A stretch of DNA of 64,000 bases, taken from positions 496,001-560,000 of the forward strand of contig NZ_BMTD01000001.1 in the NCBI RefSeq assembly GCF_014649495.1, in the 5' to 3' direction. The notes beneath the pieces were generated by a model that saw only the letters and a list, made by a program, of their open reading frames with translations, was not told where the DNA came from and searched no databases. This document shows positions 43,118 through 52,560 of this stretch, piece by piece; the first letter of the stretch is position 1; each line of letters starts with the position of its first letter. The position numbers were made by a program, and so were the translations under genes. This stretch comes from Streptomyces filipinensis (GTDB lineage Bacteria > Actinomycetota > Actinomycetes > Streptomycetales > Streptomycetaceae).

Positions 43118-44320
43118 ATGGCACTTCGATCACGTTCACGCACAGCCACTCCGACCAGCGGCCCCGGCCGTGGTCCCACCTCAGACGGCCGTGTCCGCCA
43201 CCACCGTGGCCACGACCACCGCCGCTCCCGTCACGCGCCGGCACCGGCCGAGGAACTGCGCCGCCGCGCCGAGCTCCTCTTCGGCGAACGAGCCGTACGG
43301 TGGCGGGAGTCGGGGAACGGGCCTCCGGACGGGGAAGATCCCGCGCCCCTGGCGACCGAGACGGTGACGGCGGACCTGTTGCACGGTCCGGGTCCGGCGA
43401 GGACAGCGGCTACTCCGGGTCCGGCGAGGACAGTCACCACTCCGGGTCCGGCGAGGGCAGCGACCACGGCCGCACCTCGCCCGGTCACGCCACCGAACGC
43501 TGTGCCGACGGACCAGACGGCACCACCGGCGCCACGTACGTCACCGGAAGCCGAACCCGCCGACGCCTTGAACCCGTTGGCGCCCTCGGAGCCGGTCGGC
43601 CCCGGTCGGCGGGAGCGGGCCCGGCTGGCGTTGCGGGAGCGGCTGCCGGTGCGGTTGCAGACACAGTTCGCCGTGGAGCGGCGTGGAGTCGTGGCGCTCT
43701 CCGTGATCCTCGTGGTCGCCGCGGTGTTCGCCGTGCAGCACTTCTGGGCCGGGCGGACGGAGTCAGTGAGCGCCCCCCAAGTGGTGCGCGCGCACACTCC
43801 CTACGCCGACAGGGAAGATGCCGCGAAGCCCGCTGTGCGAGCGGGCGCGTCGCCGACGCCGGCCGGACAGATCGTCGTGGACGTCAGCGGCAAGGTCCGC
43901 AGGCCGGGGGTCCGGCGATTGCCGGCCGGTTCCCGGGTGGCCGACGCGCTGCGGGCGGCCGGCGGTGCCCGTCCGGGCGTGAGCACCGAGGGGCTCAACC
44001 GGGCCCGGTTCCTGGTCGACGGCGAACAGGTCGTCGTCGGCGCGCCCACCGGGGCAGCGGCACCGCCTGGACCGGGCCCCGGTCCGGCGTCCGGGACGGC
44101 CGCCGGACCGGCGGGCGCGGGCCCTGCGCAGCCTGTCTCCCTCAACACCGCCACGGCGGACCAGCTCGACGGCTTGCCCGGAGTCGGCCCGGTGCTCGCG
44201 CAGCACATCATCGAATACCGCACCCAGCACGGTGGTTTCCGCTCGGTGGACGAGCTGCGCGAGGTCAACGGCATCGGCGACCGCCGGTTCGGCGATCTGC
44301 GGAATCTGGTACGGCCATGA
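43118..44320 (+). CDS. comEA: ComEA-like DNA-binding membrane protein
   Basis: 400 residues. A long, low-complexity cytoplasmic N-terminus (1-165, Pro/Ala/Thr-rich with GPAR-TATPGPAR-type repeats) precedes a single membrane helix (about 188-206, VVALSVILVVAAVFAVQ). Outside lie a SLBB domain (about 250-310, GQIVVDVSGKVRRPGV) and a helix-hairpin-helix DNA-binding domain (about 338-400, SLNTATADQLDGLPGVGPVLAQ). ComEA binds double-stranded DNA for uptake in competent bacteria. ATG 43118 is chosen because CATCCT lies six bases before it; ATG 43100 would add six residues. Stop overlaps the comEC start (ATGA). Confidence 0.9.
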   Translation: MALRSRSRTATPTSGPGRGPTSDGRVRHHRGHDHRRSRHAPAPAEELRRRAELLFGERAVRWRESGNGPPDGEDPAPLATETVTADLLHGPGPARTAATPGPARTVTTPGPARAATTAAPRPVTPPNAVPTDQTAPPAPRTSPEAEPADALNPLAPSEPVGPGRRERARLALRERLPVRLQTQFAVERRGVVALSVILVVAAVFAVQHFWAGRTESVSAPQVVRAHTPYADREDAAKPAVRAGASPTPAGQIVVDVSGKVRRPGVRRLPAGSRVADALRAAGGARPGVSTEGLNRARFLVDGEQVVVGAPTGAAAPPGPGPGPASGTAAGPAGAGPAQPVSLNTATADQLDGLPGVGPVLAQHIIEYRTQHGGFRSVDELREVNGIGDRRFGDLRNLVRP

Positions 44321-47079
44321 GCCAAGTGATCGGCGGCGGGCCGCCGGGACGGGGAAGGCCCGGCGGGCTCGCGGACGCCGGGCGAGGAGGCCGGCGGCCG
44401 CGGGACCGGGGGGCCGCAGACGCCGAGGTACGTGACCGTGAGGAGGACGGGGCCGCGCACGTCGACCGGCCCGGGCCGCTGGACCTGCGCCTGGTGCCGC
44501 CCGCGCTCGCCGCCTGGGCCACGGCGGCCGCGACGCTGGACGCACCGGCGGCCTGGACGGCCGTCCTCGCGATCGCCTGCCTGACAGGCGGGATCGTTCT
44601 GCTGTCGGCCCGCGGCTCCGGCCGGGCCGGACGGCCCGCAGAGGCCTCGCCGACCCGCCGGGACGGACGCAAGACGCGAGGAGCACGGACGCTCCAGCGG
44701 TCCGGGTGGGCCCGCGCCCCGATCGCCGCCGTGCTGCTCTGCGTCGCCGCGGCGGCCGCCACCGCCGGGCTGCACGGGGCGGACGTACGCCGCGGTCCCG
44801 TGCCCGACCTGGCCCGGCGGTACGCGACCGTGACCGCCGAGGTGGAGGTGAGCGGCGATCCCTGGCTGAGCCGGCCGCGGGTGCGCGGCGATCACGCGGC
44901 GCCGGTGGCGGTGCTGGCCCGGGCGGAGGTGCGGCGCGTGGCGCGGACCGACGGGACGAGCGTGCGGACGCGGACCCCGGTACTGCTGGTCGTCGACGCG
45001 GACATCCCCGCGCCGTACGGCGGTGCTGCTCGGAACGGCGGTGCGGCGGCGTGGGGCACGGCGGGAGCCGGGGTCCGCGACGGGCGGCGTGCGCGTGATG
45101 CCTGGCTCGGCTTGTTGCCGTCCACGCGGTTGCGCGTGGGCGGCCGGCTGGCGCCGGCACTGACCGGCGGAGACCCGACCGCGGCCGTGCTGCGGGTGCG
45201 CGGCCGGCCCGGGCCGCGGATCGTGGCGGGCCCCAGCGGGCCGCAACGGCTCGCGGGACGGCTCAGGGCCGGGCTGCGGGAGGCGACCGACGATCTGCCG
45301 CAGGACGCGCGGGCGCTCCTTCCGGGGCTGGTCGTCGGCGACACCTCACGGATCACGCCCGAACTGGACGAGGCGTTCAAGGAGACGGACCTGACGCACA
45401 CGCTCGCCGTGTCCGGCAGCAACCTCACCATCCTGCTCGCGCTGCTGATCGGGCCGCCCGGCCTGGCCCAGCGGGCCGAGCGCCGGGGTCTGGCCCCGCG
45501 CCTGGGGCTCTCGCTGCGGGGGACCGCGCTGCTCGCCGGAGCGCTCACGCTCGGGTTCGTCGTCGTGAGCCGGCCCGACCCCAGTGTGCTGCGGGCCGCC
45601 GTCTGCGGCGCGGTGGCACTGCTCGCCCTGGCCACCGGGCGCCGTAGATCACTGGTCCCCGCACTGGCCACGGCCGTCCTGCTGCTGGTGCTCTACGACC
45701 CCTGGCTGGCCCGCAGCTACGGCTTCCTGCTCTCCGTGCTGGCCACCGGCGCGCTGCTGGTGCTGGCACCGGGCTGGAGCGAGGCCTTGCGGCGGCGCCG
45801 GGTGCCGCCGAGGCTCGCGGAGGCGCTGGCGGCGGCCGCCGCGGCACAGGCGGTGTGCGCCCCGGTCACGGCGGTGCTGTCGGCGCGCGTGAGCCTGGTG
45901 GCGGTGCCGTGCAACCTGCTGGCCGAGGTGGCGGTGGCGCCGGCCACGGTGCTGGGGTTCGCGGCGCTCGTGTGGGCGTCGCTGGCGATGGGGCCGGCCA
46001 AGGCGCTGGCCTGGTGCGCGAGTTGGCCGGCCGGATGGATCGCCGGGGTGGCCCGGACGGGGGCGGCGCTGCCCGGCGCGGGAGTGGGCTGGCCGGGAAG
46101 CTGGCCGGGAGCGCTGGCGCTGGCGGCGGTCACCGTGGCTCTCGTCCTGGCCGTCCGGCGACTGCCGCGACACCCGTGGTGGGCCGCCTTGCTCGCGGTG
46201 CTGCTGGTGCTGGTGGTGGTGCGGCCGGCACCCCTGACCCGGGTGATCACCGGTTGGCCGCCGCCGGGCTGGAGGTTCGCGATGTGCGATGTCGGGCAGG
46301 GAGACGCGACCGTGCTGGCGGCGGGCGAGGGGACCGGGGTGGTCGTGGACGCCGGACCCGATCCCGCGCTGGTCGACCACTGTCTGCGGCAGCTGGGCAT
46401 CACGCGCGTCCCGCTGCTCGTCCTGACCCATTTCCATGCCGACCATGTGGCGGGACTGCCCGGTGTCCTGCGGGGCCGTTCGGTGGCCGCGATCGAGACC
46501 ACCGGCTTCGAGGAACCCCCCGAGCAGGCGGAGTTCGTCACCAGGGTGGCCGCGGCGCGGCACATCCCGCTCACGCGGGCCGTCGCGGGCGAGGAAGGGC
46601 GTACCGGACCGCTCTCCTGGCGGATCCTGTGGCCCCCGCCGAGCACACGGCCGCCGTCGGACCCGGGATACCCGGCATGGCCGGGCCCGGTGCCCGAACC
46701 GGACGGTCCGAACGACGCGAGCGTCGCGATGCTGGTCCGTGCGGGCGGACTGAGACTCCTGCTGCTGGGTGATCTCGAACCGCCGGCCCAGCAGGCGTTG
46801 TCGCGGTCACCGGTGGCGGCCGAGCTGGCCGGTGTGGACGTACTGAAGGTGGCCCATCACGGCTCGGCCTACCAGGACCCGGAGCTGATACGGCTGGCGG
46901 CTCCCCGGGTGGCGCTCATCAGCTGCGGCGCGGACAACCCGTACGGTCATCCGGCTCCGGCGACCGTGGCCGCGCTGCGGGCGGGCGGCGCGCTGGTGCT
47001 GCGCACCGACCGGGACGGAGAGCTCGCGGTCGGCGGAACGGGAGGGACGGGTGGGGAGGTGCGGGTGGCCAGAGACTGA
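44317..47079 (+). CDS. comEC: ComEC/Rec2-like DNA uptake channel with MBL domain
   Basis: 920 residues. A basic N-terminus, then membrane helices and an OB-like DUF4131 region; the Competence domain (about 340-600) contains LPGLVVGDTSRITPELDEAF and LTHTLAVSGSNLTILLALL, signatures of ComEC, followed by many helices. The C-terminal 270 residues are a metallo-beta-lactamase domain: MCDVGQGDATVL, LTHFHADHVAGL (HxHxDH), and LKVAHHGS. In competent bacteria ComEC passes single-stranded DNA through the membrane and the MBL domain is thought to degrade the other strand. The start overlaps the comEA stop by four bases. Natural competence is not established for most Streptomyces. Confidence 0.93.
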   Translation: MSQVIGGGPPGRGRPGGLADAGRGGRRPRDRGAADAEVRDREEDGAAHVDRPGPLDLRLVPPALAAWATAAATLDAPAAWTAVLAIACLTGGIVLLSARGSGRAGRPAEASPTRRDGRKTRGARTLQRSGWARAPIAAVLLCVAAAAATAGLHGADVRRGPVPDLARRYATVTAEVEVSGDPWLSRPRVRGDHAAPVAVLARAEVRRVARTDGTSVRTRTPVLLVVDADIPAPYGGAARNGGAAAWGTAGAGVRDGRRARDAWLGLLPSTRLRVGGRLAPALTGGDPTAAVLRVRGRPGPRIVAGPSGPQRLAGRLRAGLREATDDLPQDARALLPGLVVGDTSRITPELDEAFKETDLTHTLAVSGSNLTILLALLIGPPGLAQRAERRGLAPRLGLSLRGTALLAGALTLGFVVVSRPDPSVLRAAVCGAVALLALATGRRRSLVPALATAVLLLVLYDPWLARSYGFLLSVLATGALLVLAPGWSEALRRRRVPPRLAEALAAAAAAQAVCAPVTAVLSARVSLVAVPCNLLAEVAVAPATVLGFAALVWASLAMGPAKALAWCASWPAGWIAGVARTGAALPGAGVGWPGSWPGALALAAVTVALVLAVRRLPRHPWWAALLAVLLVLVVVRPAPLTRVITGWPPPGWRFAMCDVGQGDATVLAAGEGTGVVVDAGPDPALVDHCLRQLGITRVPLLVLTHFHADHVAGLPGVLRGRSVAAIETTGFEEPPEQAEFVTRVAAARHIPLTRAVAGEEGRTGPLSWRILWPPPSTRPPSDPGYPAWPGPVPEPDGPNDASVAMLVRAGGLRLLLLGDLEPPAQQALSRSPVAAELAGVDVLKVAHHGSAYQDPELIRLAAPRVALISCGADNPYGHPAPATVAALRAGGALVLRTDRDGELAVGGTGGTGGEVRVARD

Positions 47080-47102
47080 CCGGCCTCGCCCAGACTGGGG
47101 CC

Positions 47103-47939
47103 ATGGACTCCCACGAGGTCGACGACTATCTCCGCCGGATCGGTGCCGAGCGCCCGCACCGGCCCACCGCCGAGGCGCTGCGTGAGCTGCATCTGTGTCA
47201 TCTGCGGACCGTTCCCTTCGAGAACCTGTCCATCCACCTCGGCGAGGAGATCCAGCTGGAGGAGGAGTGGCTGCTGGACAAGGTGGCGGGACGCGGGCGG
47301 GGTGGCTTCTGCTACGAACTGAACGGCCTGTTCGGCGCGTTGCTCGCCGCTCTCGGCTACGAGGTCCAACTGCTCGCGGCCCGTGTGTACGGCGACGAGG
47401 GGCGGCTCGGCATCCCGTACGACCATCTCGCCCTGCGGGTGCGGACCGTGGAGGGGGACACATGGCTCGCGGACGTCGGGTTCGGGGCCCACAGCCACTA
47501 CCCGCTGAGATACGCGGAACGCGCGGAGCAGGCCGACCCGGGTGGTGTGTTCCGGGTGGTGGAGGCCGGTCCGGACGAGGCCGGGGCGCGCGGTGGCGGC
47601 TCGACGGGGGCCGGGGACCTGGACGTCGTACGGGACGGCAGCCCGCAGTACCGGCTGGAGACCCGGCCCCGGGTGCTCGGGGACTTCGTGGCCGGGGCCT
47701 GGTGGCACAGGACCTCGCCGCTGTCGCACTTCACCCGGTCGCTGGTCTGCTCAAGGGTCACCGAGGACGGAGGGAGGATCACGCTCAGCGGGCGTGTGCT
47801 GAAGACGACGGGCGGTGACGGGAAGCGCGGGACACGGGAGTTGGAGACGGACGAGGAGGTGCTGACGGTGTACCGGGAGCGGTTCGGGATCGAGCTGGAC
47901 TGTGTGCCGACGGTGCGGGACGGGAGTCCGTGCCTCTGA
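47103..47939 (+). CDS. nat: Arylamine N-acetyltransferase
   Basis: 278 residues. Transfers acetyl groups from acetyl-CoA to arylamines and hydrazines. The Cys-His-Asp triad is visible: RGRGGFCYELNGLF (Cys about 70), IPYDHLALRV (His about 109) and WLADVGFGAHSHYP (Asp about 124). HLRTVPFENLSIHLG is the other conserved element. CAGACT lies six bases before the ATG at 47103 with no ribosome site, suggesting a leaderless transcript. A 35-residue Gly/Asp-rich insertion (about 150-178) is not in the compact family members. Confidence 0.92.
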   Translation: MDSHEVDDYLRRIGAERPHRPTAEALRELHLCHLRTVPFENLSIHLGEEIQLEEEWLLDKVAGRGRGGFCYELNGLFGALLAALGYEVQLLAARVYGDEGRLGIPYDHLALRVRTVEGDTWLADVGFGAHSHYPLRYAERAEQADPGGVFRVVEAGPDEAGARGGGSTGAGDLDVVRDGSPQYRLETRPRVLGDFVAGAWWHRTSPLSHFTRSLVCSRVTEDGGRITLSGRVLKTTGGDGKRGTRELETDEEVLTVYRERFGIELDCVPTVRDGSPCL

Positions 47940-47996
47940 CGGTGTCCAAGGCTGACCTGGCCGTTCGGTTGTCGTGGGGTGTCGGAGAATGGGCCC

Positions 47997-48242
47997 GTGA
48001 GCGATGTGAGACACGTGCTGGTGCTGCCCGACCGGGATGCCGCCGAGGAGGCGGCCGAGGCGCTCGGGGAGCGGTTCGGGCTGGCCGAGGAGCCGCAGCT
48101 CGTCCGGGATGCGCTGGCCGGCGAGGACGATGCCGAGGACGCGCAGTGGCTGGTGGTCCTGCGGGACGCGGAGCGGCGGCTGGACCCGGTGGAGCTGGAC
48201 GCGTTCGCGGGGGAGTGGGAGGGGTGGCGGGAGGAGCCGTAG
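47997..48242 (+). CDS. Small acidic conserved protein
   Basis: 81 residues, strongly acidic. A VRHVLVLPDRDAAEEAAEALGERFG strand-helix is followed by another helix and QWLVVLRDAERRLDPVELDAFAGEWEGW, consistent with a small ferredoxin-like or barrel fold. No catalytic motif; family not recognised. GTG 47997 is chosen because GAGAAT ends six bases upstream; GTG 47979 would add six residues. The following 193-base gap (48243-48435) contains a 7-bp tandem repeat. Confidence 0.65.
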   Translation: MSDVRHVLVLPDRDAAEEAAEALGERFGLAEEPQLVRDALAGEDDAEDAQWLVVLRDAERRLDPVELDAFAGEWEGWREEP

Positions 48243-48247
48243 TCCTG

Positions 48248-48274
48248 CTGGTGGCTGGTGGCTGGTGGCTGGTG
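48248..48274 (+). repeat. 7-bp tandem repeat upstream of holA
   Basis: CTGGTGG repeated three times with a fourth partial copy directly after the small acidic gene. Possible slippage hot spot. Confidence 0.8.
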
Positions 48275-48435
48275 TTCGGGCCGGCCGGAGTGGGGCGCGT
48301 CGGGGCCGGCCCGGCGTCGGGCCGCCCGCCCGCGCTGCCCGCCGCCGGGGTGTGGGGGGATGCCCGCAGCCGGAGGGTGTGAGGACGCCCGTGGGTGTGG
48401 GGTCGTTGTCAGTGGCGCGTGGGATGCTGTGAGCG

Positions 48436-49425
48436 ATGGCCAGGAAGACTGCGAATGACGATCCTCTCGCCCCGGTGACGCTCGCCGTGGGCCAGGAGGA
48501 CCTCCTGCTCGACCGCGCCGTGCGGGAGGTGGTGGCCGCCGCCAAGGCCGCCGACGCCGACACGGACGTACGCGACCTCACCCCGGACCAGTTGCAGCCC
48601 GGCACGCTCGCCGAGCTCACCAGTCCTTCGCTCTTCGCCGAGCGGAAGGTCGTGGTCGTACGCAATGCCCAGGACCTGTCCGCCGACACGGTCAAGGACG
48701 TGAAGGCGTATCTCGGGGCGCCCGCCGAGGAGATCACGCTCGTGCTGCTGCACGCGGGCGGGGCCAAGGGCAAGGGGCTGCTGGACGCCGCGCGCAAGGC
48801 GGGGGCCCGCGAGGTGGCCTGCCCGAAGATGACCAAGCCCGCGGACCGGCTGGCGTTCGTGCGCGGTGAGTTCCGGGCGGCGGGGCGGTCGGCGACGCCC
48901 GAGGCGTGCCAGGCGCTGTGCGACGCCATCGGCAGTGATCTGCGGGAGCTGGCGTCGGCGGTGTCCCAGCTGGTCGCCGACGTGGAGGGGACGATCGACG
49001 AGGCGGTCGTCGGGCGGTACTACACCGGCCGGGCCGAGGCCTCCAGCTTCACGGTCGCCGACCGGGCCGTGGAGGGGCGTACGGCGGAGGCGCTGGAGGC
49101 GCTGCGGTGGTCGCTGGCGACAGGCGTGGCGCCGGTGATGATCACCAGCGCGCTGGCCCAGGGCGTGCGGGCGATCGGGAAGCTGTCCTCCGCGCGCGGG
49201 GGGCGGCCGGCCGATCTGGCGCGGGAGCTGGGCATGCCGCCGTGGAAGATCGACCGGGTGCGGCAGCAGATGCGGGGGTGGACGCCGGACGGGGTGGCGG
49301 CGGCGATGCGGGCCGTCGCCGAGGCCGACGCGGGCGTGAAGGGAGGCGGCGACGATCCCGAGTACGCGCTGGAGAAGGCCGTCGTGGTGATCGCTAGGGC
49401 CGCCCGGTCGCGCGGGCGCGGGTAG
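48436..49425 (+). CDS. holA: DNA polymerase III subunit delta
   Basis: 329 residues. The delta subunit opens the beta clamp in the clamp loader. PVTLAVGQEDLLLDRAVREVV, SLFAERKVVVVRNAQDLS and KAYLGAPAEEITLVLLHAGG form the AAA-like N-domain without a P-loop, as expected for delta; a middle lid domain (VACPKMTKPADRLAFVRGEF) and the C-terminal collar with ALRWSLATGVAPVMITSALAQ and DPEYALEKAVVVIA complete the family pattern. In many actinobacteria holA lies after comEC and next to the convergent rpsT, as here. The ATG at 48436 is used. Confidence 0.93.
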   Translation: MARKTANDDPLAPVTLAVGQEDLLLDRAVREVVAAAKAADADTDVRDLTPDQLQPGTLAELTSPSLFAERKVVVVRNAQDLSADTVKDVKAYLGAPAEEITLVLLHAGGAKGKGLLDAARKAGAREVACPKMTKPADRLAFVRGEFRAAGRSATPEACQALCDAIGSDLRELASAVSQLVADVEGTIDEAVVGRYYTGRAEASSFTVADRAVEGRTAEALEALRWSLATGVAPVMITSALAQGVRAIGKLSSARGGRPADLARELGMPPWKIDRVRQQMRGWTPDGVAAAMRAVAEADAGVKGGGDDPEYALEKAVVVIARAARSRGRG

Positions 49426-49830
49426 GCGCGCTGGCGCTCTGCACGGGCCCCCGCCGGCGCTCCGGCCAAGGACCCCACCCCCGGACTCCGCCCAGCTCAC
49501 CCACCACCGGGCTCAGCCCAGCCATCACCGGGCTCAGCCCAGCCATCACCGGGCTCAGCTCACCCACCACCGAGCCCAGCCCACCCCATTCACCATCGGG
49601 CCCGGCCCACCCACCCCGGAAACCGTTCGCTGCACAGCGGCCCCCGGCCTCCGGCCAGCGCCCCAACCCCCGGCCAGCAGTCCCCGGCCTCCGGCCTCCG
49701 GCCAGCGCCCCCGACCGGCAGACCCCGGCCAGCGCCCCCACCCCCCGGCCAGCAGCCCCGCCCCCCGGCCTGCAGCCCCAGCCCCCGGCCAGCAGCCCCA
49801 GCCCCCGGCGCCCGGCGCCGTTCACCCCAT
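49426..49830. repeat. GC-rich repeat region between holA and rpsT
   Basis: About 400 bases of C/G-rich imperfect repeats. A 21-base unit (CCATCACCGGGCTCAGCCCAG and variants) occurs three times at 49501-49563; further on, many copies of GGCCAGC(A/G)(G/C)CCCC and CCCCGGCCTCCGGCC fill 49640-49810. A minus-strand frame runs through it, but the translation is Gly/Arg/Trp low-complexity with no ribosome site. I see no gene here. Confidence 0.75.
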
Positions 49831-49883
49831 GCCGAAGGCCCCGGTGCCCACCCTGGGGAAGGGGAAGCACCGAGGCCTTCGGC
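49831..49883. terminator. Terminator between convergent holA and rpsT
   Basis: 17-base arms (49831-49847 and 49867-49883) with one mismatch and a 19-base loop. A second hairpin follows (GGACTCGCA 49895-49903 with TGCGAGTCC 49928-49936), closer to the rpsT end. They probably stop transcription from both sides. Confidence 0.75.
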
Positions 49884-50008
49884 TCAAGCTGGTTGGACTC
49901 GCACCCGCGTGGCGAACGCAGGCCGCGTGCGAGTCCGGGGTGCCGGGCGGGAGCGGATGAGAGAGGGCCCGCTCTGGGTCCTTCCGGCGGTCAGATCAGA
50001 AAGGGAGT

Positions 50009-50275
50009 TCAGCCCTTGAGGGTCGCGACCTTGGAAGCAAGCGCCGACTTCTTGTTGGCGGCCTGGTTCTTGTGGATGACGCCCTTCGAGACGGCCTTGT
50101 CGAGCGCACGCGCGGCAGCGCGCTGCAGCTCGGTGGCCTTCTCGACGTCACCCGCGGCAGCGGCCTCACGGGCCTTGCGGATCGCGGTCTTCAGGGAGGA
50201 CTTGACGGCCTTGTTGCGCAGCCGAGCCTTCTCGTTGGTCTTGATCCGCTTGATCTGGGACTTGATGTTCGCCAC
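50009..50275 (-). CDS. rpsT: 30S ribosomal protein S20
   Basis: 88 residues, very basic, starting [20 protein letters not shown] with [11 protein letters not shown] and [21 protein letters not shown], all conserved in S20, which binds 16S rRNA in the body of the small subunit. An AAGGCTCCTT-type purine site precedes the start on the minus strand. Divergent from lepA. Confidence 0.98.
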   Translation of the reverse strand: MANIKSQIKRIKTNEKARLRNKAVKSSLKTAIRKAREAAAAGDVEKATELQRAAARALDKAVSKGVIHKNQAANKKSALASKVATLKG

Positions 50276-50501
50276 GAAGGAGCCTTTTCAGGTTCAGGCG
50301 CGGGGCCGCACGGGTCCCGTACCGGTGATCCAAAATTTCTCTGACGTGCCTCGCGCTGAGAGGGCATGAGGCACAGCCATCTACAGTACCAGTGGCCCTG
50401 CGAGCGGCCCAAAACGGTGTCCGGTCCCTCCGCGTGGGACCATGGAGACTACGTATCGATCCGACCCGAGGCATAAGGCGCCTCAAGAGACAGGACCCTG
50501 C

Positions 50502-52376
50502 GTGCCCGCGACCCCTAACCATGTGCCCGAGCCGAGCCGTACCGCCCCGGCTCTGATCCGCAATTTCTGCATCATCGCGCACATCGACCACGGCAAGTCC
50601 ACGCTCGCCGACCGGATGCTCCAGCTGACCGGTGTGGTCGAGCAGCGGCAGATGCGTGCTCAGTACCTCGACCGGATGGACATCGAGCGCGAGCGCGGCA
50701 TCACGATCAAGTCCCAGGCGGTGCGTCTGCCCTGGGCCCCCACCGAGGGCCCCGACCAGGGCACGGCCCACATCCTCAACATGATCGACACTCCGGGGCA
50801 CGTCGACTTCACCTACGAGGTCTCGCGGTCGCTCGCCGCCTGTGAGGGGACCATCCTCCTCGTCGACGCCGCCCAGGGCATCGAGGCGCAGACCCTCGCC
50901 AACCTCTACCTGGCGATGGAGAACGACCTCACGATCATCCCCGTGCTGAACAAGATCGACCTGCCGGCCGCCCAGCCGGAGAAGTTCGCCGAGGAGCTGG
51001 CGAACCTGGTCGGCTGCGACCCGGACGACGTCCTCAAGGTCTCCGCGAAGACCGGTCTCGGCGTGGACGCGCTGCTGAACAAGGTCGTCAAGGAGATCCC
51101 GCCGCCGGTCGGCGTCGCGGACGCCCCCGCCCGCGCGATGATCTTCGACTCGGTCTACGACTCCTACCGCGGTGTCGTGACGTACGTCCGTGTCATCGAC
51201 GGCCAGCTCAACAAGCGCGAGCGCATCAGGATGATGTCCACCGGCGCCACGCACGAGCTGCTGGAGATCGGCGTCAGCTCGCCCGAGATGCTCCCCGCCG
51301 ACGGCCTCGGCGTCGGTGAGGTGGGTTACCTCATCACCGGTGTGAAGGACGTCCGGCAGTCCAAGGTCGGTGACACCGTCACCAGCCAGAGCAAGGGCGC
51401 CACGGAGGCCCTCGGCGGGTACAAGGACCCCAAGCCGATGGTCTTCTCCGGGCTGTATCCGCTCGACGGTTCCGACTATCCGGAACTGCGCGAGGCCCTG
51501 GACAAGCTCCAGCTCAACGACGCCGCCCTCGTCTACGAGCCGGAGACCTCCGCGGCCCTCGGCTTCGGCTTCCGCGTCGGCTTCCTCGGCCTGCTGCACC
51601 TGGACGTGATCCGGGAGCGCCTGGAGCGCGAGTTCGGACTCGACCTGATCGCCACCGCCCCCAACGTGGTCTACCGCGTGGTCATGGAGGACGGCAGCGA
51701 GCACACGGTCACCAACCCGAGCGAGTTCCCCGAGGGCAAGATCAACGACGTCTTCGAGCCGGTCGTGCGGGCCACCATCCTCGCGCCCACCGAGTTCATC
51801 GGCTCGATCATGGAGCTGTGCCAGACCCGGCGCGGCACCCTGCTCGGCATGGACTACCTCTCGGAGGACCGCGTCGAGATCCGCTACACGCTGCCGCTCG
51901 CGGAGATCGTCTTCGACTTCTTCGACCAGCTGAAGTCCAAGACGCGCGGCTACGCCTCGCTGGACTACGAGCCCACGGGCGAGCAGACCAGCTCCCTGGT
52001 CAAGGTCGACATCCTGCTGCACGGCGACAAGGTCGACGCCTTCTCGGCGATCACCCACAAGGACCAGGCGTACGCGTACGGCGTGCGGCTCGTCGCCAAG
52101 CTCAAGGAGCTGATCCCGCGGCAGGCCTTCGAGGTGCCGGTGCAGGCCGCCATCGGCTCGCGGGTGATCGCCCGCGAGACCATCCGCGCCATCCGCAAGG
52201 ACGTCCTCGCCAAGTGCTACGGCGGTGACATCTCCCGTAAGCGGAAGCTGCTGGAGAAGCAGAAGGAAGGCAAGAAGCGGATGAAGATGGTGGGTTCCGT
52301 GGAGGTTCCGCAGGAAGCCTTCATCGCCGTCCTGTCCAGTGATGACAGCGCGGGGTCGGCCAAGGGCAAGAAGTAA
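50502..52376 (+). CDS. lepA: Elongation factor 4 (LepA)
   Basis: 624 residues. Ribosome-associated translational GTPase that can back-translocate the ribosome and affects 30S assembly. [16 protein letters not shown] is the P-loop, [16 protein letters not shown] switch I, DTPGHVDF switch [10 protein letters not shown] for guanine binding. Domains II and III follow, then the LepA-specific C-terminal domain with [22 protein letters not shown] and [23 protein letters not shown]. The GTG at 50502 gives the length seen in relatives; an ATG at 50442 adds 20 residues. The 226-base gap to divergent rpsT must hold both promoters, but no clear hexamer pair was picked. Confidence 0.97.
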   Translation: MPATPNHVPEPSRTAPALIRNFCIIAHIDHGKSTLADRMLQLTGVVEQRQMRAQYLDRMDIERERGITIKSQAVRLPWAPTEGPDQGTAHILNMIDTPGHVDFTYEVSRSLAACEGTILLVDAAQGIEAQTLANLYLAMENDLTIIPVLNKIDLPAAQPEKFAEELANLVGCDPDDVLKVSAKTGLGVDALLNKVVKEIPPPVGVADAPARAMIFDSVYDSYRGVVTYVRVIDGQLNKRERIRMMSTGATHELLEIGVSSPEMLPADGLGVGEVGYLITGVKDVRQSKVGDTVTSQSKGATEALGGYKDPKPMVFSGLYPLDGSDYPELREALDKLQLNDAALVYEPETSAALGFGFRVGFLGLLHLDVIRERLEREFGLDLIATAPNVVYRVVMEDGSEHTVTNPSEFPEGKINDVFEPVVRATILAPTEFIGSIMELCQTRRGTLLGMDYLSEDRVEIRYTLPLAEIVFDFFDQLKSKTRGYASLDYEPTGEQTSSLVKVDILLHGDKVDAFSAITHKDQAYAYGVRLVAKLKELIPRQAFEVPVQAAIGSRVIARETIRAIRKDVLAKCYGGDISRKRKLLEKQKEGKKRMKMVGSVEVPQEAFIAVLSSDDSAGSAKGKK

Positions 52377-52411
52377 CCATCGGTAACAACCGCTGGTGTC
52401 CGTAAAACGGG

Positions 52412-52455
52412 CGCGTGGGGGCCTGTCGTACGAAAGTGCGGCGGGCCCCTACGCG
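52412..52455 (+). terminator. lepA terminator
   Basis: CGCGTGGGGGCC and GGCCCCTACGCG form a 12-base stem with one G-T wobble and a 20-base loop, 35 bases after the stop. Confidence 0.7.
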
Positions 52456-52521
52456 TGCGTAGGGTCGCTCTGCGTGGAAAGTGACAGGCCGATGCCCCTT
52501 ACGCAGCGGCCGGTCGCGGCT

Positions 52522-52560
52522 TACTCTGATCCCTGCTCGATAGTTACTCGCGAGTTAAAC
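52522..52560 (+). promoter_or_regulatory. Promoter and operator-like palindrome of the acyl-CoA ligase gene
   Basis: A -10-like TACTCT (52522-52527) with a weak -35 TTACGC 17 bases upstream (52499-52504). The palindrome ACTCGCGAGT (52546-52555), inside a wider GTT...AAC frame (52543-52560), lies just past the expected transcription start; GTGAGTTAAC at about 52580 repeats one half-site. Such TTACTCG-type palindromes precede fatty-acid catabolism genes in actinobacteria and are bound by TetR-type regulators, but the regulator here is not known. Confidence 0.6.

Noticed and set aside
49501..49563. Possible CRISPR array
   Set aside because: The 21-bp units are directly adjacent with no unique spacers, and no cas genes are present.
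49394..49870. 158-codon minus-strand frame between holA and rpsT
   Set aside because: The translation is Gly/Arg/Trp low-complexity that follows the DNA repeats, with no ribosome site, and the frame overlaps the end of holA and a terminator.
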